Source: JANMAT01 sp031359995 (GTDB taxonomy: Bacteria > Actinomycetota > Acidimicrobiia > Acidimicrobiales > Ilumatobacteraceae). Taken from it: a DNA stretch of 64,000 nt. Numbering within the stretch: position 1 is the stretch's first letter; every line of letters begins with the position of its first letter. A program made the position numbers and the translations under genes. Shown here in pieces: positions 57,239 through 64,000 of this stretch. Under the pieces are notes generated by a model, which saw only the letters and a list, made by a program, of their open reading frames with translations, was not told the origin of the DNA and searched no databases. Where the stretch lies: contig JANMAT010000127.1 in the NCBI GenBank assembly GCA_031359995.1, positions 10,822 to 74,821 of the forward strand. Direction: 5' to 3'.

Positions 57239-57879
57239 GCGGCGCACCGATGCCGTTGCCACCCGAGCACATGGGCGCGTGGTACCGCGTCGACATCGCC
57301 ATCGACGGCGGCAAGCCGGCCGAGACCCAGACCGTGTGGTGGTTGCAGGCGTCGTTCGCCTTCGCCGACATCCGTGTGCCGCTCGTCGAGGGCGGCGACG
57401 CCGACTCCTTCGCCGGGCACACCACGTGGGCGTCGCCCGCGCTCACCTGGGACCGCCACCTCGACCTGCACCAGCACCCGGTGGCCGATACCGGCACCAT
57501 CGTCTGGGACGGCGACGACATGCTGGAGGACGGCGTGTTCGGCTTCGCCGGCAGCGAGCAGATGGTGGCCTACCGCGAGCGGTGGCGCCGCCTGCCCGAT
57601 CCCGGGGGGAGTGGCTACGTGGCGCTGCGCAACGCCGCCGGCCGGCTGGTGGTGGTGGGCAACCACGCCATCACCATCGTCGACGACCGGGCGACCGGTG
57701 GGACCTACCGGGCCGTGGGCTGGCGCCGCCCGTCGGTGCTCTGGGAGCAGGTGCTCTCGTGGCCGCCCGACACGTTCGATCTGTCCCAGCCGCCTGACGA
57801 CACCGGATCGTGGGAAGCTGGCGCGACCGTGCGTCTGGACGACGGCACGAGCTGGCTGGTGGAGGACATCGCGCCATGA
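57235..57879 (+). CDS. Hypothetical lipocalin-like protein
   Basis: A 214-aa protein, starting ATGA on the preceding frame. It is rich in beta-strands and Trp: GAWYRVDIAIDGGKPAETQT, VWWLQASFAFADIRVPL, HLDLHQHPVADTGTIVWDG, GYVALRNAAGRLVVVGNHAI. Looks like a HRI1-/calycin-type barrel, but the match is vague. Next gene overlaps by 4 bases, so it is co-translated with the MBL hydrolase. Confidence 0.65.
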   Translation: MSGAPMPLPPEHMGAWYRVDIAIDGGKPAETQTVWWLQASFAFADIRVPLVEGGDADSFAGHTTWASPALTWDRHLDLHQHPVADTGTIVWDGDDMLEDGVFGFAGSEQMVAYRERWRRLPDPGGSGYVALRNAAGRLVVVGNHAITIVDDRATGGTYRAVGWRRPSVLWEQVLSWPPDTFDLSQPPDDTGSWEAGATVRLDDGTSWLVEDIAP

Positions 57880-58673
57880 GCAACGGGTTCCCGGTCGCCG
57901 ACCACTGGTTCGAGCGCCGTCGCATCGACGACACCCTCACCCTGCTGTGGGAGCCTCATGTCGACCCGCTCGTGCGCTGCAACATCTGGCACGTGCGCGG
58001 GCGTGACCGCGACCTGCTGATCGACATGGGCATGGGCATCGTCAGCTTGCGCGACGAGCTGGCCGACGTGCTGGAGCACGACGTGCGTGCCGTGATCACC
58101 CACGGCCACTTCGATCACGTCGGCTCGTGGCACGATTTCACCGACCGCGTGGCGCATCCGTTGGAGCCCACGGGCGAGGCGGGCGCCCTGAGCGGTCGCC
58201 GGGCCCTGGTCACCAGCACGTTCGGCCCCGACTTCGTCGCGTCGCTCACCGCCGCCGGCTACCCGGTCGGCGAGTACCTGGTGACCGCAGTGCCCGAGGC
58301 CGACTTCGACGTGCACGCGTTCGAGATGACGTTCGCGTCACCCACCGCGCTGGTGCAGCAGGGCGACATCATCGACCTGGGCGACCGGGCGTTCGACGTG
58401 CTGCACGTGCCCGGCCACTCCCCGGGCAGCATCGGTCTGTGGGAGGCGGCCACCGGCACCCTGTTCAGCGGCGACGCCATCTACGACGGCCCACTGCTCG
58501 ATGAGGTCGCCGGCGCCGACATCGACGACTACGTGGCCACCATGGAGCGGCTGCGCGAACTGCCGGTGACCACGGTGCACGGTGGCCACGACCCCAGCTT
58601 CGGCCGCGAGCGCTACCTCGAGATCATCGACGGGTACCTCACGAAGCGGTCGGTGGCGCACCCTTCGGCGTGA
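57876..58673 (+). CDS. MBL-fold metallo-hydrolase
   Basis: A 265-aa metallo-beta-lactamase-fold protein. The HxHxDH motif is in THGHFDHVGSW. Further metal ligands: His in VLHVPGHSPGSIGLW, Asp in LFSGDAIYDGPLL and His in TVHGGHDPSF. Members hydrolyse thioesters, lactones or glutathione adducts. Close to the Rieske cluster, it may hydrolyse a CoA thioester. Convergent with the DUF35 gene. Confidence 0.9.
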   Translation: MSNGFPVADHWFERRRIDDTLTLLWEPHVDPLVRCNIWHVRGRDRDLLIDMGMGIVSLRDELADVLEHDVRAVITHGHFDHVGSWHDFTDRVAHPLEPTGEAGALSGRRALVTSTFGPDFVASLTAAGYPVGEYLVTAVPEADFDVHAFEMTFASPTALVQQGDIIDLGDRAFDVLHVPGHSPGSIGLWEAATGTLFSGDAIYDGPLLDEVAGADIDDYVATMERLRELPVTTVHGGHDPSFGRERYLEIIDGYLTKRSVAHPSA

Positions 58674-58682
58674 ACGAGGGCG

Positions 58683-59135
58683 TCAGCCGGCGACGACCCA
58701 CTGCAGCAGCGTGTGGGCCGGGTCGTCATCGGGGTGGTGCTCGAACACGCCGTGCAGGTGTGCCCCGATCACCAGGGGCTGCCGCGGGTCGCCGATCAGG
58801 TTGCCGACGATGCGCACCCGGTCGGCCTGTGGCAGCTCCACGAGCACGATCACGTACGGCCCCTGCTCGGCCAGCGCCGGGTGCACCGGGTGCCAGACGC
58901 GCTGGTGGCTGTAGATGATGCCCTCGGCGGGGGTCTCCTCGTAGCGCAGGTCGAACGAGTGGCAGCGGTGGCACACCAGCTCGGGACCCCACTGCCAGCC
59001 GTTGCAGCCGTTGCAGCGCTGCAGCAGCAGGCGTTCCGTGCGCAGGCCTTCCCAGAAGGGGGCGTCGAGCCCGTCGGACGCCGGCACCGGCTTGGCCAGC
59101 CCCGGGCGCAGGTACGGCGTCATCGACTCGCTCAC
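58683..59135 (-). CDS. DUF35 / Zn-ribbon OB-fold protein (thiolase partner)
   Basis: A 150-aa acyl-CoA-binding partner. Zinc ribbon CNGCNGWQWGPELVCHRC (4 Cys), then the OB-fold (GIIYSHQRVWHPVHPAL, YVIVLVELPQADRVRIVGNL). Such proteins pair with SCP2-like thiolase-aldolases (ChsH2-Ltp2 type). GTG 59135 overlaps the thiolase stop, so they are co-translated and likely form one complex. Confidence 0.9.
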   Translation of the reverse strand: MSESMTPYLRPGLAKPVPASDGLDAPFWEGLRTERLLLQRCNGCNGWQWGPELVCHRCHSFDLRYEETPAEGIIYSHQRVWHPVHPALAEQGPYVIVLVELPQADRVRIVGNLIGDPRQPLVIGAHLHGVFEHHPDDDPAHTLLQWVVAG

Positions 59136-60316
59136 AGGGTGGCCTCGCTCCCGAAGATGCACGAACTGACCGGGGTCACCATGGGCCCGGACCCGACCAT
59201 GGCCACCTCGGCACCAGGCACCTGGCAGGTGGACTGGCCACGGATCTGGCGCACGGCCTCGATGTTCAACCCGAGGCCGTGCATGTAGCACTCGGCCAGG
59301 TTGCCGCCGCTGGTGTTGAGCGGCAGCTTCCCGCCGGGCGCCGACAGGTTCTCGAGGGTGAAGAAGTCGTTGCACTCCTCGGGGGTGCAGAAGCCGTGCT
59401 CCACGATGCTCATGAGCACGCCGCCGGTGAAGTTCTCGTAGCTCTGCAGCACGTCGATGTCGGACGGTTGCAGGCCGGCCATGCGGTACAGCCGAGGCGC
59501 CACCGTCGTGAACCCCGACGAGGCGTACTCCGGCGTGTTGTGCACCGACGCGCCGGCCCGGTGCTGCGAGCCCGAGACCGCGGCGAGCACGTAGCACGGT
59601 GGGTGGGGGAAGTCCTTGGCCCGTTCGGCCGCCACGAGCACCATGGCGGCGGCGCCGTCGTTCTCCTGGCAGCAGTCGTACAGGTGGAACGGCTCGGTGA
59701 TCCAGCGCGACGCGTCATAGGTCGCTTCGTCGAGAGGGCGGCCCTGCATGACGGCGCGCGCGTTGTGCTGCGCGTGGGCGTACGACGCGAGCGAGATGGC
59801 CCGCAGCACCTCCTGCTCCACGCCGTGGTCGTGCATGAAGCGGTTCACCTTCATGGCGAACATGTGGGCGGCCGACATGAGCCCGAACGGCAGGGTGTGC
59901 GCGGCCGGGCCCGACACCGTGCGGCTGCGGGGCCCCTGCCCGAAACGGCCGAACTGGCCCTGGGCCAGGGCTCGGAACACGACCACGCACTCGGCCTGGC
60001 CGGTGGCGATGGCGGCGGCCCCGTTGGCCAGCGCGCCCGAGCCACCGCCGCCTCCACCGCCCCACTGCATGGTGGCGAAGCTGAGCTCCTTGCAGCCGAG
60101 CGCAGCCGACAGGCGCGACGCTTCGCTGCGGTCGTTGCTGTACGACGAGAACCCGTCGATGGCGCGCGGGTCGATGCCGGCCTCGGCGCACGCCTTCAGC
60201 ACGGCTTCGATGGCCAGCTTGAACTCGGGGTCGGGGGAGCGGCCCCACTTGTAGTACTCGGTCTCGGCCACACCGACGACGGCGACCTTGCCCCGCAGGG
60301 TGCGTTCGGCGCTCAC
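59132..60316 (-). CDS. SCP2/Ltp-type thiolase-like aldolase
   Basis: A 394-aa thiolase-fold protein. The catalytic Cys position is filled by a run of seven glycines (ATMQWGGGGGGGSGALANG), so it is not a normal thiolase; lipid-transfer-protein aldolases such as Ltp2 also lack this Cys. Conserved VVFRALAQGQFGRFGQ, WITEPFHLYDCCQENDGA and NTSGGNLAECYMHG are present. It probably performs retro-aldol cleavage in side-chain degradation with DUF35. GTG 60316 overlaps the amidohydrolase stop. Confidence 0.88.
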   Translation of the reverse strand: MSAERTLRGKVAVVGVAETEYYKWGRSPDPEFKLAIEAVLKACAEAGIDPRAIDGFSSYSNDRSEASRLSAALGCKELSFATMQWGGGGGGGSGALANGAAAIATGQAECVVVFRALAQGQFGRFGQGPRSRTVSGPAAHTLPFGLMSAAHMFAMKVNRFMHDHGVEQEVLRAISLASYAHAQHNARAVMQGRPLDEATYDASRWITEPFHLYDCCQENDGAAAMVLVAAERAKDFPHPPCYVLAAVSGSQHRAGASVHNTPEYASSGFTTVAPRLYRMAGLQPSDIDVLQSYENFTGGVLMSIVEHGFCTPEECNDFFTLENLSAPGGKLPLNTSGGNLAECYMHGLGLNIEAVRQIRGQSTCQVPGAEVAMVGSGPMVTPVSSCIFGSEATL

Positions 60317-61563
60317 GGGCGGGCCGGGCGGGCCGCGTCGGCGGCGTCGGCGTGGCCGAGGTAGCGGGCCGGGATGGGGAAGCGGAAGATGCGGGCGCTG
60401 TTGAGCCCGAGGATGCGGGCCCGCTCGCCGTCGGTGAGCTTGCCCATGGTGCGCTCGATCGCCTCGGCCGAGTGGGGCCACGAGCCCTCGTGGTGCGGGT
60501 AGTCGTTGGCCCACAGGAAGTTGTCGATGAGCCCGTGGTCGCGGGCGAGGTCGAGCCCGGCCTGGTCGTCCTGGAAGCTGGCGAACCCCTGGCGCTTGAA
60601 GTACTCGCTGGGGAGCAGCTCGAGCTTGGGCCGAACCCACATGTGGTGCTTCTTGTAGGCCTCGTCCATGGCCTGCAGGGCCCACGGCACCCAGCCGATG
60701 CCCGCCTCGATGCTGCCGAAGCGCAGCGTCGGGTGGGCCTCGGCCACGCCCGACGCGCACAGGTTGGCCAGCGGCTCGATCGTGGGGCCGAGCGAGTGCA
60801 CTGTGTAGTTGATGATGGCCCCGCCGCGGCTGCGGGCGGTGCGCGGGTCGCGGCCGGTCGAGATGTGGAACGTGACCGGCAGGTCGACGTCGACGATGGC
60901 GTCCCACAGCGGGTCGAACTCGCGCAGGTTGTAGTTCACCTCCTCGTGGTCGGGCGGGCCGAACACCGGCTTGCACGGCAGCGACAGGCCCCGGAAGCCG
61001 AGGGCGGCGCACCGCTGGATCTCGGCGATGGCCGCGGGTACGTCGGCCGGTGCGATGCAGGCCATGGGGGCGAGGCGGTCGTTGACCTCGGCGAAGGTCT
61101 CCCAGGCCCAGTCGTTGTAGGCGCGGCACATGGCGCCTGAGAACATCGGGTCCTTGGTCGCCCACATGGTGAGGCCCTTGTTCGGGAACATGATCTCGGC
61201 GTCAACGCCGTCGGCGGCGAGGTCGGCGATGCGCCCCTCGGGGGTCTTGCCCGAGCTGTTGCGCAGCTTGTCCTCGCCCTCGAGCACTGTCTTGGCCAAC
61301 GACAGGGGCTGGCGGAAGCCCTCGGTCTTTTGGGCCTGGACGCCCTTCACCAGGATCACGCCCGGTAGACGCTCGTGGAACTTCGGGTCGACCCGCTCGT
61401 GCCACAGGTCGTAGGGCTCCTGCACATGGCCGTCGGCGGAGACCATGAAGTACTTGTCGGCGGCGTCGGGCCGGGGCGAGCGCTCCCACCCGTGGCTGCC
61501 CGGCGTTTGCAGACGCCACTCGTTGTTGGTGTCCGGCAGCGGGATCACGGTGTGCGCGGTCAT
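60313..61563 (-). CDS. Amidohydrolase-family (metal-dependent TIM-barrel) protein
   Basis: A 416-aa amidohydrolase-2-type barrel. Metal-site candidates: VSADGHVQEPYDLW, VTFHISTGRD (His), GSIEAGIGWVPW (Glu), LWANDYPHHEGSWPHS (Asp). These hydrolyse or decarboxylate, as in ACMSD-like enzymes, and are often found with steroid/Ltp2 clusters. ATG 61563 with AAAGGGG upstream; 151-base gap 61564-61713 before the metallohydrolase gene holds nothing I can identify. Confidence 0.88.
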   Translation of the reverse strand: MTAHTVIPLPDTNNEWRLQTPGSHGWERSPRPDAADKYFMVSADGHVQEPYDLWHERVDPKFHERLPGVILVKGVQAQKTEGFRQPLSLAKTVLEGEDKLRNSSGKTPEGRIADLAADGVDAEIMFPNKGLTMWATKDPMFSGAMCRAYNDWAWETFAEVNDRLAPMACIAPADVPAAIAEIQRCAALGFRGLSLPCKPVFGPPDHEEVNYNLREFDPLWDAIVDVDLPVTFHISTGRDPRTARSRGGAIINYTVHSLGPTIEPLANLCASGVAEAHPTLRFGSIEAGIGWVPWALQAMDEAYKKHHMWVRPKLELLPSEYFKRQGFASFQDDQAGLDLARDHGLIDNFLWANDYPHHEGSWPHSAEAIERTMGKLTDGERARILGLNSARIFRFPIPARYLGHADAADAARPARP

Positions 61564-61713
61564 GAGCGACAACCCCTTTCTTGCTCTCCCCAAAGAGCCC
61601 GGCCCATGATCGCACCCGGCGCCGCCCCGCGGCCAACGGCAGGTCCGGGCGGCCCATGAGGTGACACGCCCGGCGTCTCCTCACCCACCCGTGCCGACGC
61701 GGAGGTCGTGCGG

Positions 61714-62202
61714 TCAGACCCCCATGCCGACCAGGGGCTGGCCCAGCCACTCGACGCCCGTGGGCGTGACGGGCAGCCCGTAGGTGGCGAAGGCGGCGGC
61801 CAGCCCGTCGGCGGCCTCGCTGCCATGGAGGATCTCGACGACGGTGACGAACCAGCCCCGCCAGGGCGAGCCGTGGCCGGCCGAGCCGGCGGCACGTTGG
61901 AACGCGACGGCGTGGCCCAGCTCGTGGGCCACCGTGGCCCGCTCGACCTGGGGAGCGAAGGCGATCCGCAGGCTGCCGCTGCACCAGCTGTTGGCGCCCA
62001 CGGTGGTGCTCAAGGCGATCGGCTCCGGCACCAGCCGGCGCCAGGCCGGCGCGGCCACGACGCGCTCGGCCAGGGCGATGGCCTGTGCGCTGCTGATGCG
62101 GTGCAGGAGCCAGGAGCCTTCGAACGCAAAGCGTTCGGCGTCGTAGGCAGCCTGGCGGTCGCGGTCGGTCGGGCGCCCGCGGCCGTCGGTGCGTGCGGTC
62201 AT
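61714..62202 (-). CDS. TIGR04338-type HExxH metallohydrolase
   Basis: A 162-aa zincin-like protein. VERATVAHELGHAVAFQRAA gives HExxH. The rest is helical with a beta SLRIAF strand. I recall a family of this length (TIGR04338) paired with DUF2786 in actinobacteria. Role unknown; may cleave peptides or be a DNA-linked accessory. ATG overlaps the DUF2786 stop (ATGA). Confidence 0.8.
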   Translation of the reverse strand: MTARTDGRGRPTDRDRQAAYDAERFAFEGSWLLHRISSAQAIALAERVVAAPAWRRLVPEPIALSTTVGANSWCSGSLRIAFAPQVERATVAHELGHAVAFQRAAGSAGHGSPWRGWFVTVVEILHGSEAADGLAAAFATYGLPVTPTGVEWLGQPLVGMGV

Positions 62203-62957
62203 GGGGTCAGGGCGCGCGAGCCAGGAGCGACGCCGGGGCGCCGACCCGACTCGTAGCCCGAGCCGTACCCGGCCTGGTGCGCGTCGAGGTTGCCGCCGCC
62301 CTGGGCCCGCACGGCGCGCAGCCGCTTGGTGGCCATGACCTCCTGGACGCGCTGGGCCCGGCCGACGAACACGAGGGCGGTGGACGCGGCCGCCTCTGCG
62401 CCGCGCTCGTCGACATCGTCGGCGTTGGCCATGGCCGCGGCGTCGGCGAAGCGGGCGACCACGCCGGCGGCGAAGCCGATGAGGTAGCTGCGGCGCACAT
62501 CGAGGGTGAGGCGGGTGTTGGCGCCCCGCAGTTCGGCCGCCTCGGTGAGGGCCTGGGGCACGAGGGTGGCGATCAGCCGGCGGACGCGGTCGGCGTCGGA
62601 GCGGTGCCCGGTGACATACACCAGGTAGCGCAGGCCCTGGGACTTCCACCACAGCTGGCAGGAGTAAGCCCTGGCCACGGCGTCGCCGATGCCGGTGACG
62701 AGCAGGCCGTAGCGCGAGCGCCACTCGCCGACCTCGGTGTCGACGATCTCGTCGTCGTCCTCGGTGTGGAGCCGGGCGGCGTCGATGCGGTGCTTGGCCA
62801 TCAGTGACAGGGCCTTGGCCTCGAACGCTTCGCGTTCCTGTTCGGTGGCTCCGCGGTCGCGCGCCTGGCGCAGCAGCTTGGCGATCTTGGCGGTGATGGC
62901 GTCGAGGACGTCATCGCTGGCCGCGGTGGCGGCGAACTGGAAGCGGGTGTCGGTCAT
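62199..62957 (-). CDS. DUF2786 protein
   Basis: A 252-aa protein. DUF2786 in ITAKIAKLLRQARDRGATEQ and EREAFEAKALSLMAKHRIDA, a helical pair. Then YLVYVTGHRSDADRVRRLIA and a Gly/Ser-rich end with SGYESGRRPG. Family appears in phages and actinobacteria, role unknown. Coupled to the HExxH gene. No Shine-Dalgarno sequence seen before ATG 62957. Confidence 0.85.
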   Translation of the reverse strand: MTDTRFQFAATAASDDVLDAITAKIAKLLRQARDRGATEQEREAFEAKALSLMAKHRIDAARLHTEDDDEIVDTEVGEWRSRYGLLVTGIGDAVARAYSCQLWWKSQGLRYLVYVTGHRSDADRVRRLIATLVPQALTEAAELRGANTRLTLDVRRSYLIGFAAGVVARFADAAAMANADDVDERGAEAAASTALVFVGRAQRVQEVMATKRLRAVRAQGGGNLDAHQAGYGSGYESGRRPGVAPGSRALTP

Positions 62958-63063
62958 GGTGGTGATGAGGTGCCCGCTGGCGACGCCAGCGACGGCACGG
63001 GCGAGCGTAGGCCGGGGGTGTGACGCGGTGCTGGCCGGTGCCCATCGGCAGGCTCGTTCCCGC

Positions 63064-63984
63064 TCAGCAGATGGTGCCGCGCCCCGACTGCGGGCCGTGG
63101 CCGGGCGGATCGTCTCCGATCCAGCGTTCGTCGATCGGGGCGTCGGCGCGCTGGTAGCGCGAGTCGGTCGACAGGCGCGCGCCGTGCTCGGTCTGGTTGT
63201 CGAGGCTGGCGTGCACCGTGGTCAGGCCGAAGATCACCACGTCGCCGGCCTGGAAGTCGGCGGTCAACCACCGGCCGCCGAGCCGCTGGCGCAGGCGCAC
63301 GTGGTCGTGGCTGAGCGCGCCGCTGGGGTCGCCATCGTGGTTGCGCTCGCCGTCAGGCGTGGTCCACGCGCCGTCGTGGCGGTTCGAGCAGAACGAGTCG
63401 ACGTCGGACGCCAGGTAGCGCGGGTCGACGTTGCGGCTGCGATGCGACCGCTCCAGGACGAGCAAGCCGCCCAGGGCACGGTCGACGTCGCCGAGCGGCG
63501 TCCAGGTGGTGAGCACGTCGGGGGTGCCGCGACCCATGTACACGGTGTCGCAGTGGGCGGCGGTGCCCGGCCCGGGCCCGGTGGCGCGCACCCAGGTGAA
63601 GTCGTAGGGCCGCACGGCGCCGCCGAGCAGTTCGCCGTGGGTCCGCATCAGAGCGCCGTCGGGCGCGTAGAGCAGGTGCTGGAGCGTTGCCGTGCCGCGC
63701 GCGGCGCGGCCCAGGGCCTCGATGGCCACCGACGTGCCGGTGGTCCTCAGCCCGCCATCGGGGTCTTCGGGTGCCACCGCCCCCAGGGCCACGAGCCGGG
63801 TGACCAGGTCACCGCGGGCGGCCAGCACCTCGTCGCGGTCGAGGTGGCCGGGCAGGTAGACGTACCCGTCCTCGGCCAGACGCTCACGCGCCATGCTGGC
63901 GTCCGAGCGGCGCAAGGTGCCGAACGCGTCGGCACCGGTTTCGAGGTCCTTGCCGAGTGATCGCACGGCGACGTTGTCCGTCAT
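63064..63984 (-). CDS. Phytanoyl-CoA dioxygenase (PhyH)-family protein
   Basis: A 306-aa Fe(II)/2-oxoglutarate oxygenase. Iron ligands: His and Asp in AAHCDTVYMG and His in TTVHASLDNQ; the Arg for 2-oxoglutarate follows in ARLSTDSRYQR. It hydroxylates an acyl chain or sterol-type compound. ATG 63984 with a TAGCAT box 6 bases before it. Rest of its neighbourhood is cut by the window end. Confidence 0.88.
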   Translation of the reverse strand: MTDNVAVRSLGKDLETGADAFGTLRRSDASMARERLAEDGYVYLPGHLDRDEVLAARGDLVTRLVALGAVAPEDPDGGLRTTGTSVAIEALGRAARGTATLQHLLYAPDGALMRTHGELLGGAVRPYDFTWVRATGPGPGTAAHCDTVYMGRGTPDVLTTWTPLGDVDRALGGLLVLERSHRSRNVDPRYLASDVDSFCSNRHDGAWTTPDGERNHDGDPSGALSHDHVRLRQRLGGRWLTADFQAGDVVIFGLTTVHASLDNQTEHGARLSTDSRYQRADAPIDERWIGDDPPGHGPQSGRGTIC

Positions 63985-63990
63985 CGGGCG

Positions 63991-63996
63991 ATGCTA
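63991..63996 (-). promoter_or_regulatory. -10-like TAGCAT box of PhyH gene
   Basis: On the minus strand TAGCAT ends 6 bases before ATG 63984. No Shine-Dalgarno sequence. Confidence 0.45.
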
Positions 63997-64000
63997 CGGC

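Noticed and set aside
1..64000. CRISPR arrays, prophage or IS elements
   Set aside because: No regularly spaced repeats, integrase, transposase or phage structural genes were seen.

Overview
This is a GC-rich, densely packed chromosomal segment of an actinobacterium. The best guess is class Acidimicrobiia. Reasons: five intact or window-cut luciferase-like F420-type oxidoreductases plus one remnant, a deazaflavin-dependent (Ddn-type) nitroreductase, many GTG/TTG starts, 4-base ATGA/GTGA gene overlaps, a DUF2786 + TIGR04338-type metallohydrolase pair of actinobacterial type, and a surface repeat (ASNLNY/VDVNG-like) that I associate with that class. The class is an inference; no rRNA or marker gene is present, and I saw no tRNA, CRISPR array, prophage or intact IS element.

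Layout. 1-9 kb: end of an F420 oxidoreductase, PECR-like SDR, lipoprotein, zinc alcohol dehydrogenase, a triple-repeat + DUF3048 surface protein, SDR, an alpha/beta hydrolase, a shortened ferric-reductase-like membrane protein, and an AhpD-like gene whose in-frame TGA falls on the second redox cysteine (a probable selenoprotein). 9-17 kb: autoregulated ArsR-SRPBCC operon; phosphotransferase; membrane-anchored linalool-dehydratase/isomerase-like protein; 42-aa coupled ORF; F420 oxidoreductase; then an esterase/flavoprotein pair and nitroreductase. 17-26 kb: Ddn-type reductase, B12-binding radical SAM enzyme, rhodanese, acyl-CoA ligase, carotenoid oxygenase, TetR + MDR reductase, truncated GntR. 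26-47 kb: lipid/terpenoid/steroid-like catabolism: serine hydrolase, double-domain CaiB, F420 oxidoreductases, nitroreductase, LysE exporter, VOC + P450 + SDR + phosphotransferase + DUF7064-like + cyclase + CoA-transferase run, acyl-CoA dehydrogenase, SpoIIE phosphatase, VOC/SDR operon. 47-50 kb: secreted excalibur-like protein and a stand-alone PD-(D/E)XK protein. 50-58.7 kb: two CaiB enzymes, AcuI-like reductase and a decayed oxygenase cluster (BVMO lacking its middle, two Rieske oxygenases with internal deletions, N-terminally cut HipA). 58.7-64 kb: DUF35/thiolase/amidohydrolase operon, metallohydrolase/DUF2786 pair, phytanoyl-CoA dioxygenase.

Taken together, the genes describe an aerobic heterotroph that activates hydrophobic acids as CoA esters (ligase, CaiB transferases), oxidises them (acyl-CoA dehydrogenase, SDRs, P450, Rieske, F420 enzymes) and cleaves them (thiolase-like aldolase with DUF35). 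Two themes run through the window. Many genes carry a TAnnnT box 6-8 bases before the ATG, which points to leaderless transcripts. An unusual number of genes are truncated, internally deleted or frameshifted.
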